A stretch of DNA of 64,000 nucleotides. Source: Oscillospiraceae bacterium (GTDB taxonomy: Bacteria; Bacillota; Clostridia; Oscillospirales; Acutalibacteraceae). Shown one piece after another: positions 8,147 through 17,119 of the stretch; the stretch's first letter is position 1; every line of letters begins with the position of its first letter. Where the stretch lies: the NCBI GenBank assembly GCA_003514385.1, contig DOQR01000006.1, positions 230,189 to 294,188 on the forward strand, given 5' to 3'. The position numbers and the translations under genes are program-made. The notes below the pieces were generated by a model. The model saw nothing but the letters and a program-made list of their open reading frames with translations. It had not been told where the DNA came from and made no database searches.

Positions 8147-8623
8147 TCACCGTTCCTGAATTTCCTTGCCGCTCATGTGCTCTATATCTATTTCATACAT
8201 CCGCACGGCATTTCCCGAAGCGGCGATTTCCTCGTCCGCAAGGCTCTCGTCAGGATAGTATTTCATCGCGAGGCGTTTGACCAGAATCAGCGTCTGAGCG
8301 CGGCCTTCGATAACGCGGCATCTGCCGAACACGACGGCGCTGCGCATGAACGGCGCCCATGCCTCTTTCCGGATAATCTCATCCCCGCAAGCCGTGAAGC
8401 ACACTTTATTGCATTTATTTATCGAGTCCGCCTTGTGGCCCGCCTTTGCGCCGTGAAAATATATCTTTCCCGCCTCTTCGTCATAGAGATAGTTTATCGG
8501 TATCGCATATGGATATCCGCCGTCGCCGTTGACTGCGAGCACTCCGCGGCGGGCGGAGCGCAAAATTTCTTTTGTCGCTTCTTCGCCGAGAGCGTTTTTA
8601 ATTCTGCGAACAGGTCTGAACAT
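8147..8623 (-). CDS. Pyridoxamine 5'-phosphate oxidase-fold flavoprotein (NimA-like)
   Basis: The 158-aa protein matches the small split-barrel flavin-binding family. The N-terminal segment precedes RRGVLAVNGDGGYPYAIPIN, followed by the strand IYFHGAKAGHKADSI and a late KVCFTACGDE strand, as in NimA and related proteins. Members bind FMN or haem, and some reduce 5-nitroimidazoles, but most have unknown substrates. Length is normal. It lies alone between the SDR gene and a terminator region. The nitroimidazole link is only a family association. Confidence 0.85.
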   Translation of the reverse strand: MFRPVRRIKNALGEEATKEILRSARRGVLAVNGDGGYPYAIPINYLYDEEAGKIYFHGAKAGHKADSINKCNKVCFTACGDEIIRKEAWAPFMRSAVVFGRCRVIEGRAQTLILVKRLAMKYYPDESLADEEIAASGNAVRMYEIDIEHMSGKEIQER

Positions 8624-8687
8624 AATATCGTCTCCGGTGATTTTTGAATTTATTGTAGCAGAAGCACGCGTGAAAATCTATAGAGAA

Positions 8688-8719
8688 ACGCCCGAAGAGC
8701 GTCTGAACTCTCCGGGCGT
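8688..8719 (-). terminator. Terminator of the metallophosphoesterase gene
   Basis: ACGCCCG and CGGGCGT, with a further pairable GAGAG/CTCT part, form a hairpin about 30 nt past the stop at 8749. The minus-strand tail is TTTCT. Confidence 0.6.
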
Positions 8720-8748
8720 CTTTATAGTTTTATATCAGAGAGCTGTTA

Positions 8749-11700
8749 TCAGTCCTCTTTTTTCCTCTTTGCAGAGCAGCCGATAACGAATGCCGCGCCT
8801 GCGAATGCAATGAGCATTACGGGAGCTGCCGCACCGGTGTTCGGCACTTTGCTGTCGCCCTCGGGCTTATTTGTATCGGGCTTCGTCGAGGGGACTATCG
8901 GGCTCGCGGGATCGGAGGGATCGAGCGGCTCGCTCGGATTCGACGGGTCTGAGGGCTCTTCCGGCTTCTCGGGCTTTCCGGGCCAATGGGGCAGACCGGG
9001 GATTTCGGGAAGCTCGGGCAGGTCGGGAAGACCGGGCTTCTCGGGCTTTTCGGGCTTCTCGGGCTTTTCGGGATTCTCGGGCTCTTCCTTCTCTGCCTTT
9101 GAGAGCGCGAAAGAGTCGATTCTCGTTGCGCCGTCCTTTGCCTCATCGTCGAGCATATAAGCGTCGAAATAGAGCTTGCTGCCGTCGATGGTTATCGCAG
9201 AGAACACAGCGCTGTGGGCATCGTAGATAGCCTCGGCTCTCGGGAAGAGCTTGTCGGTATCCTTGACATCCTTGGTCTGGTAGTCCTTGACACCCGCGCA
9301 TGCGCTGATGACATAGACGGTGCCCTCGGGATTGAGCTTTGCGGTGTACTCTCTGCCGCCGAAGGTTATCTTCTGCTCCTCAGCCTTGACAACTTTATTG
9401 TTGTCCATGACATCGGTGCGCAGATAGACATGATCGTGACCCTGGAGGACGATATCGATGCCGAGGTCGGGCAGGAGTCCGCAGAGCTGCTTGCGCATAG
9501 CCTTGACATCCTTGTCGTCATAGTGCGAGCCGTTGGAATAGAGCGCCTTGTGGAGGACGACTATCTTCCACTGAGCGTCGCTTGCCTGGGCGTCCGCCTT
9601 GAGCCATGCGAGCTGATCGTCGCTGAGCGCCTTATCCTCGCTGAGGTTATTGGTGTTGAGGACGATGAAATGAGCGTTGTTGTAATCATAGGAATAGAAC
9701 ACGCCGCTCTCTCTGTCCTGATCGACTGTCTCGGGCAGGACGAAGTTCTGGTCGAGCATATATCCGCTCTTCTCATGGTTGCCCGCTGCGGGCATGATAG
9801 CGGTGTTCTTGATGTTCTCAGAGGCATTGAAGAACCACTGCCACTGCTTGAAGTGCTTGGTGTAATCGACCTGGTCGCCTGCGCTGGCAAAGAACTTGCC
9901 CTCGGGGAACATCCTGAGCGCGGTATCGACTACCTTGCCCCATGTACCGTACTGAACAGCGTTCTGCGACTGCTCGTCGCTGACATGGAAGAAGGTGAAG
10001 GAATCGGAATTGTCCGCGGTCTCGATTATACCCGTACCGCTCCACCAGCCGTACTTTGCATCGCCGACTCTGTAGCAATACTTTGTGCCGGGCTTGAGAC
10101 CGGTTATGGTCGCGGTGTGGCGGTTGACATTGATGCCGTAGGAGATGAAGCCGATAATGCCGAGATCGACGCCGGGATACTCCCTCTTGACGAGCTCGGA
10201 GGCCGTGCTGACCTTGACTCCCTTGGGAAGCTTATCGGTGAATGTCGGGTTCTCCGAATACTCGGCTATCTGAATGTCGGAATTTTTGAGGCTGTACTTT
10301 GTATACCAGTTGATGCTTCTCTCGGTCGATGCATCGCCGGTGAAAGTTGTGCCTATATTCGAGGGCAGGCGCATATTGTCCTGCGTGACCTCGGGCTCGA
10401 CGGGACCGTCATAGACGAGAGTCACATCGAGGTCGGACTTCTCGGCAGGATTCGTATCCTCAACGAGGCTGCGAAGCATTCTGCCGATAGTGTAGCCGAT
10501 ACTGTCATACTGGCTCTGAGTCATATACTCATCCATGACGACGGTGTTGAGTATATTGCGCAGGCTGCTGTACTTCTCGGGCAGGAGGTTGAGCACGCTG
10601 TAGATAACATTCTCATAGCTCGGGTTGCCGCGGAAGATAATCTGCATGATGATATCGGTCACAACGCCTATGGGGCTGGTGACAGAACCGGCGGGGAAGA
10701 GCTTGCCGGGGTTGAACTTGAGGGTGGAGAGGATCTCTCCCTCGATAACGTCGTCAAGCAAGGTGTCGATAAGGAAGTTCAAAAACTCCTTGGCACCGTC
10801 TCTGTTCTCAAAATAGTCGAGAACATCGTTCATGAACTTGTCGTCGCTGATATCCTCGTTGGCGTTGTAGAGGGTATAAAGAACGGTGTAGGCGGCATCC
10901 TCAAGGGTGCCCTTCTCGTTCTTGCTCTCCATGCCCATAGCCTCATAGAACTTTGTGCACTTGTAGTCGGAGACCTGATAGTTGAGAGCCTTTGTGACTA
11001 CGCCGTCAATGACCTCCATAACATGGTCGGGGTTATTGATATAAGCCTCGTCGACCTGCGCGCACAGATCCTTGATGAAGCTCATAATGTTGCTGCTGAC
11101 CGTAAATATCTCAACGCTGCCGACCTCGAAACCGTTCGTGCCGAGCGCGTCGATGATTATCTTCTCAAGGTCGATTCCCGAAGCCTCAAGATATGCATAG
11201 AGTCCGCCTGCCTCCTGAATGTCCTCGAAGATGCCGGAAAGGGCATTGTCGATCGAGGTCATGGCGAAGTTGTGGAGATCGCCGGGGCCATAGGTCTTGA
11301 AGAACGAGAAGCTGTTCTTATAGGGCTGGGCATAAGTCTTAGACGTGCCGTTGGGGAAGTTTACAACAATGGGGCCGTCCTCGTCAATGTCGTGGGACTT
11401 CGCATCGCAGATTATCTTGCCGTCCTGAGTGTTGTCAAAGGTGACGGTTCTGAACTTGTTCGGGAAGCCCGAAAGAGATGTGGTCTCGATATCATAGAGA
11501 GTCTCGCCGTTGTCGCTGACATGGGAGGCTATATCGGGAGTGTGGAGATGTCCGCTGAAGGTGAAATGCATGCCTGCGTCCGCGAGGGTCTCGGCGCACT
11601 CCATCCAATCGTCGAGCACGAAAGCAAAGAATATTTCGGGCTCGATGGTCATGTGGGGAACGAAGTTGTGGTGACCCATGCCGATGATGGTCTCGCCGTT

Positions 11701-12462
11701 CTTCTTCGCCTTTTCGCACTGCTTGAGCACCCACTGCATGAGCTCAGGGGTGATGCTGCCCGCGGTCTCCTGAACGTCGTCGCCCTTGGCGGTGACATCG
11801 GACGAATACTTGTTGGTATCCATGACGATGAGTCTGTATCCGCCCTTGAGGCTTATAGCGTAGGAGAGCTGACCCGCCTGACCTGTGGTGGGGGTGAAGA
11901 CATCTTCTTTTTCGTCCGTCACAAGGTCGCGTCCGAGATTCTTGTATATCTCGCGGAACGCCTCGGGAGAGGTGACTTCGCCGGACTCTTTGACGCCGTT
12001 TTTGAATGTAACGCCGTTATAGTTGTTGACATCGTGGTTGCCGTTTACAACGATGACCTGTATTCCGCTCTCCTTTTCAAAGGCTTCGAGCTTTGCGGCA
12101 AGAGCCTTGTGACCTGCAAGCTCGCCGTTGAGGGTCAGATCGCCGGGCAGGAACACATAGTCGCTCTTCTCCTCAGCGGCCTTGTCGAGAGCCGCTGTCA
12201 GGAGCGCGTCAACCTCGTTGTGCTGACGGGAGCCTTTATCGTTCCATTCGTTGTAGGCTTCGCTGAATCCGTTTTCCGTGTCTCCGGTTCCTTTTTCGGA
12301 ATCAGCAAAATAGTGAATGTCGGAGATGGATGTGACTTTGAGCTTGCCCTTCTCGGTCTGCGCAAAGGCACTGAAAACTCCGGTCGGGAGGGCGGCAAGG
12401 ACGAGGGTCATGCAGACTATAACTGCAATGATGCGTCTTGCCAGTCTTCCTTTGTTTTTCAT
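8749..12462 (-). CDS. Wall-anchored protein with two metallophosphoesterase domains
   Basis: The 1237-aa protein starts with a signal peptide (residues 1-35). Domain 1 has the calcineurin-like set DIHY, GDLTLNG, NGNHDVN, GMGHHNF and SGHLHTPD (about residues 45-310). After a long helical region comes a purple-acid-phosphatase-type fibronectin-like domain (near LKPGTKYCYRVGD). A second phosphoesterase domain follows, with FHVSDEQSQ, SAGDQVDY, GNHEKSG, VLHKALYSNGSH and LQGHDHVYLR. The C-terminus has a Pro/Glu/Lys repeat stalk, then VPNTG (1206-1210), a hydrophobic stretch and KRKKED, a sortase sorting signal with Val in place of Leu. It probably hydrolyses phosphoesters at the cell surface. No sortase gene is in the window. 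Confidence 0.9.
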   Translation of the reverse strand: MKNKGRLARRIIAVIVCMTLVLAALPTGVFSAFAQTEKGKLKVTSISDIHYFADSEKGTGDTENGFSEAYNEWNDKGSRQHNEVDALLTAALDKAAEEKSDYVFLPGDLTLNGELAGHKALAAKLEAFEKESGIQVIVVNGNHDVNNYNGVTFKNGVKESGEVTSPEAFREIYKNLGRDLVTDEKEDVFTPTTGQAGQLSYAISLKGGYRLIVMDTNKYSSDVTAKGDDVQETAGSITPELMQWVLKQCEKAKKNGETIIGMGHHNFVPHMTIEPEIFFAFVLDDWMECAETLADAGMHFTFSGHLHTPDIASHVSDNGETLYDIETTSLSGFPNKFRTVTFDNTQDGKIICDAKSHDIDEDGPIVVNFPNGTSKTYAQPYKNSFSFFKTYGPGDLHNFAMTSIDNALSGIFEDIQEAGGLYAYLEASGIDLEKIIIDALGTNGFEVGSVEIFTVSSNIMSFIKDLCAQVDEAYINNPDHVMEVIDGVVTKALNYQVSDYKCTKFYEAMGMESKNEKGTLEDAAYTVLYTLYNANEDISDDKFMNDVLDYFENRDGAKEFLNFLIDTLLDDVIEGEILSTLKFNPGKLFPAGSVTSPIGVVTDIIMQIIFRGNPSYENVIYSVLNLLPEKYSSLRNILNTVVMDEYMTQSQYDSIGYTIGRMLRSLVEDTNPAEKSDLDVTLVYDGPVEPEVTQDNMRLPSNIGTTFTGDASTERSINWYTKYSLKNSDIQIAEYSENPTFTDKLPKGVKVSTASELVKREYPGVDLGIIGFISYGINVNRHTATITGLKPGTKYCYRVGDAKYGWWSGTGIIETADNSDSFTFFHVSDEQSQNAVQYGTWGKVVDTALRMFPEGKFFASAGDQVDYTKHFKQWQWFFNASENIKNTAIMPAAGNHEKSGYMLDQNFVLPETVDQDRESGVFYSYDYNNAHFIVLNTNNLSEDKALSDDQLAWLKADAQASDAQWKIVVLHKALYSNGSHYDDKDVKAMRKQLCGLLPDLGIDIVLQGHDHVYLRTDVMDNNKVVKAEEQKITFGGREYTAKLNPEGTVYVISACAGVKDYQTKDVKDTDKLFPRAEAIYDAHSAVFSAITIDGSKLYFDAYMLDDEAKDGATRIDSFALSKAEKEEPENPEKPEKPEKPEKPGLPDLPELPEIPGLPHWPGKPEKPEEPSDPSNPSEPLDPSDPASPIVPSTKPDTNKPEGDSKVPNTGAAAPVMLIAFAGAAFVIGCSAKRKKED

Positions 12463-12511
12463 TTCGTTTCCTCCTTTTTTCTGGTTTTATATTAAACAAA
12501 AACGAAAATGC

Positions 12512-13843
12512 TTAATCCTCCGAGCCGTCCGTCTGCTCGGCTATGCCGAGATATGCGTCCGCCTCGGCGGCGTCCATGCTCTCGATCCCCTTGAGCTTGC
12601 CCGCCATGATACGGTTTCTGTCCTGCGCGGCGACAAGGGTGCGCCCCGCCTCGTCTATCTTTTTCTTCGCCTTGTCGAGCACATCGCCGAACTTCTCATA
12701 CTGCGCCTTGGCGACGGAGAGCAGACGGCGGACTTCGTTCGCCTTCTCGTTTATCGCCACGGCTCTGAAGCCCATAGAGAGGGAGTTGAGAAGCGCCGTT
12801 ATCGTAGTCGGTCCCGCTATCATGATGTTATATTCGCGCTGGATTCGCTCGGCTATCCCCGTACGCGAAGACGCGATTTCGGCATAGAGCCCCTCGGTCG
12901 CGAGATACATTATCGCAAACGGGGTCGTAGCCGGAACGTTTATGTATTTGGTGACGAGCTTTGCCTCGCTCAGTACTCTGTCCTCAAGAGCCTTGCGCGC
13001 CTTTGCGACTTCTTCGGCGTCCGCGCTGTCTGCGGCGGAGCAGAGGCGCACATAGTCCTCCATCGGAAACTTCGAGTCAACGGGGAGATAAGCGTCCGCG
13101 CCGCCGTCGCCGGCCGGAATGCGTATAGCAAACTCGACGCGCTCGGAGCTGCCCGGGCGGGTGGCGAAGTTTTTCTCGTACATATTGGGTATCGTCTGGT
13201 CGAGTATGCCCTCGAGCTGGACTTCCGCCCAGGTGCCGCGCGCCTTGACATTCGTCAGCACGCGGTTAAGATTCGTTACATTCGTTGTAACACCCGTCGA
13301 AAGCTCTTTCATCTCGCCGAGCGATTTGTAGACATTTTCGAGCTGCTCGGAGACTGTCTTGAACGAGCTGTCGAGTCGGGTCGTGAGGGTCGAGGAGAGC
13401 TTCTCGTCGACGGTTGCGCGCATCTCATCGAGCTTTTTCTCGTTGCTCTGCTGCATTTTTTCTATCGACTCTGCAATAATTCTCGACTGTCTGTCGTTTT
13501 GTTCTATGTTATTTCGGCGGATAGTGTCGAGCGACTTCGAGAACATGTCCGTCAGCTGCTGCTGATGCTTGAAATTCGCCTCGGTCATGAGCGCGAGACG
13601 CTCGTTCATCTTGTCGAGCGATTCGGTGAGCTCGGAGCGCATGTCCTTCTGATTGCCCGCGCTCTCTCTGCGGCTACGCTCGAACTCGTCGCGCAGCTGA
13701 CCCTCGAGCGAGCTCACTTTATGCTCAAGCTCCTTTATCTGCCCTTCCTGCGCGGAGGGGCGGTTGAGCTTCATTATAATGATCACAAGCAGCACGGCGC
13801 AGACAGCCGAAAGAGCAGCCGCGATATATAAAACAGCGTCCAT
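12512..13843 (-). CDS. rmuC: RmuC-family protein
   Basis: The 443-aa protein has an N-terminal membrane helix (MDAVLYIAAALSAVCAVLLV), a long coiled coil (residues about 30-150) and the conserved RmuC nuclease-like domain with GTWAEVQLEGILDQ and the VDSKFPMEDY strand. RmuC limits recombination at inverted repeats in E. coli and has a PD-(D/E)XK-like fold. A TTG at 13858 would add five residues, but GGAG sits 9 nt before the ATG at 13843, which is preferred. It faces the divergent oligopeptide-binding protein gene across an AT-rich gap of about 280 nt. Confidence 0.93.
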   Translation of the reverse strand: MDAVLYIAAALSAVCAVLLVIIIMKLNRPSAQEGQIKELEHKVSSLEGQLRDEFERSRRESAGNQKDMRSELTESLDKMNERLALMTEANFKHQQQLTDMFSKSLDTIRRNNIEQNDRQSRIIAESIEKMQQSNEKKLDEMRATVDEKLSSTLTTRLDSSFKTVSEQLENVYKSLGEMKELSTGVTTNVTNLNRVLTNVKARGTWAEVQLEGILDQTIPNMYEKNFATRPGSSERVEFAIRIPAGDGGADAYLPVDSKFPMEDYVRLCSAADSADAEEVAKARKALEDRVLSEAKLVTKYINVPATTPFAIMYLATEGLYAEIASSRTGIAERIQREYNIMIAGPTTITALLNSLSMGFRAVAINEKANEVRRLLSVAKAQYEKFGDVLDKAKKKIDEAGRTLVAAQDRNRIMAGKLKGIESMDAAEADAYLGIAEQTDGSED

Positions 13844-14122
13844 AATTCCAATCTCCAAAATCTGTAAGATATGATAAAGAATTGTAACAGATTTTTAAAA
13901 AAATTGCAACATTTATACAGATATATTTTTAACAATAAAAATTTTTTGAACAATATTATATTTGCCGGATAATCTTTGCAATTAACGGTTGATAACGGGA
14001 GTGGTTTTATGCTACTATATAATGTATCTGAAAGGGACTGCATGTCCCGAAAAAATTATGCCTCAGACCGCCCGCGAAATTTGTATAAATACGCCGGCGT
14101 TTTCGATATACGGAGGAAAAGC

Positions 14123-15754
14123 ATGAAAAAAATTACGAGAATAGCTTCAATATTTCTTTCGCTCGCGCTGATATTCACAGCCGCCGCCTGCGGCAAGGAC
14201 GGCTCGGGCGCGTCGCTGAGCTATCCGATAGCAGCTCAGCCGGATTGCCTCGACCCGCAGATAGCGCAGGGCGCGGAGGCAAAGACCGTCGTGCTCAACT
14301 GCTTCGAGGGACTTGTCCGCAAAGACGCAGAGGGCAAATATTCCCCCGCCGCGGCAAAGAGCTGGAGCTATGACGCCTCCTCACTCACCTATACTTTCAA
14401 GCTCCGCGAGGACGCACGCTGGGTCATAATGAAAAAAGCATTCAGGCCCATACTCGGCGACGACATAGACAAGACCTTTGACTCCCGCGTCACGGCGGCG
14501 GATTTCGTTTTCGCGCTCAGGCGCGCGGTGTCCCCCGCAACGGGCGCACCCGAAGCGCTGAGCCTCGGCGTCATAAAGAACGCAAAGAGCATAATAAACG
14601 GCAAGATGTCCTCCGACAAGCTCGGCGTGCAGGCGGTCGGCGACTTTGAACTGCGCATAACGCTCGAAAGCGCAATTGACGAATCGGCTTTTCTCGATCT
14701 GCTGACAAAGGCAATATGCATGCCCTGCAACGAGACTTTCTTCAACGCGACCAAAGGGCGTTACGGACTCGACTACTCGACGCTCCTGTGCAACGGTCCG
14801 TTCTATCTCTCCTATTGGCTGCACGACTCCGCTTTGACTATAAAAAATAACGATGATTACACCGGACCTTTCCCGGCGAAGCCCGCGAGCGTGTCGCTCG
14901 TAATCGACGGCGACAGCAAGCAAAGGCTCAATTCCCTGCTCGACGGAACTTACTGTGCCGCCCAGCTCGGCACGACTGCGCCCGATTCGTCCGATCTCTC
15001 CGTCACCAAGAGCTACGACACTGTTTGGGCTCTGTGTTTTAACTGCTCCGACGTGTCGCTCTCCAACGTGTCGCTGCGCCGCGCGCTCTGCACGGCGGTT
15101 GACTACAACTCGCTGACGCTCGAGAGCGAGGATATGCAGAAAACTTATTCGATAATTCCGCCCGCCTGCTCCGTCGGTGAGGGAGCGGATCTTAACAGCG
15201 AGCCGGTAAGCATACTCGGCTACGATATGAACAGAGCCGCCGGATACTGGACTCAGGCGCAGAAAGATCTCACAGGCAAGCTGAACCTTGAGATAATCTG
15301 CCTGCCCGAGCACGAAAACGCCATGCGCCGCATGATACAGGGCTGGCAAAAAGTATTCGGTCTGAGCGTCAATTTCACTGTCACCGCACTCGACAGCGCG
15401 ACTCTTTCCTCGCGCGTGCAGGACGGCGACTATCAGATAGCCCTGACCTCCATGTCCGCGGGCATAACCGACTCCGCAGGTTTCCTTTCTACGCTCACCT
15501 CGCAGGGGACGAACAACATAGTACGCCTCAGCGACGCGCAGTTTGACGCGTCCGTCAAGAACCTCAAGGCGCTGAGCGGCGCAGGACTCGTCAAGGCTTG
15601 CCGCAGCGCGGAGGGCAGACTGCTCTCGCTCGGCGCTGTGCTCCCGATGTTCATAACCCCGAGCTATTTTGCAACGGCAAAGGGCGTCAGCGGCTTGAGC
15701 GTTGACCCGGAGAGCTCGGCGGTCGATTTTGTTTTCGTAACGGCAAAGGACTGA
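14123..15754 (+). CDS. Oligopeptide ABC transporter substrate-binding lipoprotein
   Basis: The 543-aa product has a lipoprotein signal peptide with lipobox TAAAC and a mature N-terminus CGKDGSG. The body matches solute-binding protein family 5 (OppA/DppA): YPIAAQPDCLDPQ, then GLVRKDAEGKYSPAAAKSWS and TFKLREDARW. It would capture peptides outside the membrane for an Opp/Dpp permease, but no permease or ATPase genes adjoin, so it is an orphan binding protein. The frame is open from 13976. The ATG at 14123 is chosen because it follows CGGAGGAAAAGC and starts the signal peptide. The VanZ gene follows after 4 nt. Confidence 0.92.
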   Translation: MKKITRIASIFLSLALIFTAAACGKDGSGASLSYPIAAQPDCLDPQIAQGAEAKTVVLNCFEGLVRKDAEGKYSPAAAKSWSYDASSLTYTFKLREDARWVIMKKAFRPILGDDIDKTFDSRVTAADFVFALRRAVSPATGAPEALSLGVIKNAKSIINGKMSSDKLGVQAVGDFELRITLESAIDESAFLDLLTKAICMPCNETFFNATKGRYGLDYSTLLCNGPFYLSYWLHDSALTIKNNDDYTGPFPAKPASVSLVIDGDSKQRLNSLLDGTYCAAQLGTTAPDSSDLSVTKSYDTVWALCFNCSDVSLSNVSLRRALCTAVDYNSLTLESEDMQKTYSIIPPACSVGEGADLNSEPVSILGYDMNRAAGYWTQAQKDLTGKLNLEIICLPEHENAMRRMIQGWQKVFGLSVNFTVTALDSATLSSRVQDGDYQIALTSMSAGITDSAGFLSTLTSQGTNNIVRLSDAQFDASVKNLKALSGAGLVKACRSAEGRLLSLGAVLPMFITPSYFATAKGVSGLSVDPESSAVDFVFVTAKD

Positions 15755-15758
15755 CAAG

Positions 15759-16256
15759 ATGAAAAAGGAAAATAAACTCAGATATATACTCCCCGAAAAT
15801 CGGACGGTGCGCATTGTGCTCGCCGTCTTTTTCTGGTTATTGGCGGCGGCGTGTGCCGGATGCATATTTTGGCTTTCGAGCAAAGACGGCAACCAGTCGC
15901 AAAATATGAGTGACAGTGTGCGCGGTATTTTGATGAAACTCTTCGGCCCACTTCTGAACAGCTTCATCGTGCGCAAGTTCGCGCATTTCTTTGAATATGC
16001 GGTGCTCGGATTCCTTATCGGCTGCGCGCTTTTTCTCAGCCGCAGGCGTTTTTCTCCGATAACCGCGGTCATTTGCAGCGCCCTTTATTCAATCAGCGAC
16101 GAGATACACCAGTATTTTGTTCCGGGACGAGCCTGCCGCATTTTTGATGTCGGAGTCGACACCCTCGGCGCGCTGACGGGCACACTTATCCTCGCCCTCA
16201 TAATTCTTATTGTGAACTCAATCGCAATGCGCAGAAAGGAAAAATATTCCGCGTAA
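15759..16256 (+). CDS. VanZ-family membrane protein
   Basis: The 165-aa protein has four hydrophobic segments (about 20-42, 70-90, 95-112 and 130-155) and the VanZ-like signature SDEIHQYFVPGRACRIFDVG, followed by DTLGALTG. VanZ-like proteins occur in many Firmicutes. The named member raises teicoplanin resistance, but the biochemical role of the family is not established. It starts 4 nt after the stop of the substrate-binding protein gene and is probably co-transcribed. There is no vancomycin-resistance cluster here, so it should not be read as a resistance gene. Confidence 0.88.
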   Translation: MKKENKLRYILPENRTVRIVLAVFFWLLAAACAGCIFWLSSKDGNQSQNMSDSVRGILMKLFGPLLNSFIVRKFAHFFEYAVLGFLIGCALFLSRRRFSPITAVICSALYSISDEIHQYFVPGRACRIFDVGVDTLGALTGTLILALIILIVNSIAMRRKEKYSA

Positions 16257-16272
16257 ATTTTTAGCATTTCTA

Positions 16273-16302
16273 TTGTCGTTTTATAACAGTATATGATATA
16301 AT
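16273..16302 (+). promoter_or_regulatory. Probable promoter of rlmB
   Basis: TTGTCG, 18-nt spacer, TATAAT, ending about 40 nt before the rlmB ATG. Confidence 0.6.
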
Positions 16303-16342
16303 AATGCTTATATAGAGACTTTTTGGCTGAGAGGTATATTCA

Positions 16343-17080
16343 ATGGATCATAAAGAGGGGCTCATAGTCGGGCGCAACGCAGTGCTTCAGGCTCTCGAAA
16401 GCGGCAGAACGATAGACAGCGTGACCGTTGCACAGGGTCAGCGCGGCGGACAGGCAGGCAGAATAATAGACATCTGCCGCGAGCGCAAGATCCCCGTCAA
16501 ATTTGCCGATCAGCGCAGGCTCGACCGCCTCTGCGACGGCGCGGCGCATCAGGGCGTTGCGGCATTTGCCGCGGCTCACGAATACGCCGAGATGGACGAT
16601 ATTTTTGCCCTCGCCGAGAGCAGGAACGAAAGCCCGTTCATAGTCGTGTGCGACTCACTTGAAGACCCACACAATCTCGGCGCTATCCTCAGAAGCGCGG
16701 AAGCAGCCGGAGTTCACGGGGTAATTATCCCGAAGCGCAACTCCGTGACCCTCAACTACACAGTCGCAAAGACCTCGGCGGGCGCTATTGAATATGTCCC
16801 TGTAGTAAAAGTCGCGAACCTCCCCGCCGCCATCGACGAACTCAAATCGCGCGGTGTCTGGATATTCGGCGCGGACATGGACGGCACGGATTACACCGCC
16901 CTCGACTACAGCGGCAGCATCGCCCTCGTCATCGGCTCTGAGGGCAAGGGCATAGGCCGCCTTGTGCGCGAAAAATGCGATTTTATCGCCTCATTGCCGA
17001 TGCGCGGCAAAATAAATTCTCTAAACGCCTCCGTCGCGGCGGGAATCCTCATGTTCGAAGCGGCGAAACACAGAAACTGA
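16343..17080 (+). CDS. rlmB: 23S rRNA (guanosine-2'-O)-methyltransferase RlmB, TrmH family
   Basis: The 245-aa protein has the SpoU/TrmH knot methyltransferase motifs NLGAILRSAEAAG (motif 1), LVIGSEGKGIGRLVREKCD (motif 2) and LPMRGKINSLNASVAAGI (motif 3), preceded by an L30e-like substrate-binding domain (VGRNAVLQAL). RlmB methylates G2251 in the peptidyl-transferase P-loop of 23S rRNA using S-adenosylmethionine. Length is normal. The next gene begins 39 nt downstream, so the degenerate P-type ATPase gene is probably read from the same promoter. Confidence 0.93.
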   Translation: MDHKEGLIVGRNAVLQALESGRTIDSVTVAQGQRGGQAGRIIDICRERKIPVKFADQRRLDRLCDGAAHQGVAAFAAAHEYAEMDDIFALAESRNESPFIVVCDSLEDPHNLGAILRSAEAAGVHGVIIPKRNSVTLNYTVAKTSAGAIEYVPVVKVANLPAAIDELKSRGVWIFGADMDGTDYTALDYSGSIALVIGSEGKGIGRLVREKCDFIASLPMRGKINSLNASVAAGILMFEAAKHRN

Positions 17081-17119
17081 CTTTTATCCGATTCAGTATA
17101 TACAATTGGGGTGAGATGA

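Noticed and set aside
8925..9090. Tandem repeat or CRISPR-like array
   Set aside because: It is the in-frame Pro/Glu/Lys stalk of the surface phosphoesterase; no spacers and no cas genes.
9214..12495. 1093-aa open frame on the plus strand
   Set aside because: It is antisense to the metallophosphoesterase gene, with no ribosome site or recognisable domain; high-GC codon bias leaves the opposite frame open.
12317..13831. 504-aa open frame on the plus strand
   Set aside because: Shadow of rmuC and the start of the phosphoesterase gene; composition is Arg/Leu-rich without motifs.
14381..16072. 563-aa open frame on the minus strand
   Set aside because: Antisense to the oligopeptide-binding lipoprotein and VanZ genes, which have clear families, signals and ribosome sites.
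14123..16256. Glycopeptide resistance locus because of VanZ and, further on, VanY
   Set aside because: No vanH, vanA/B or vanX genes are present; these are lone family members common in susceptible Firmicutes.
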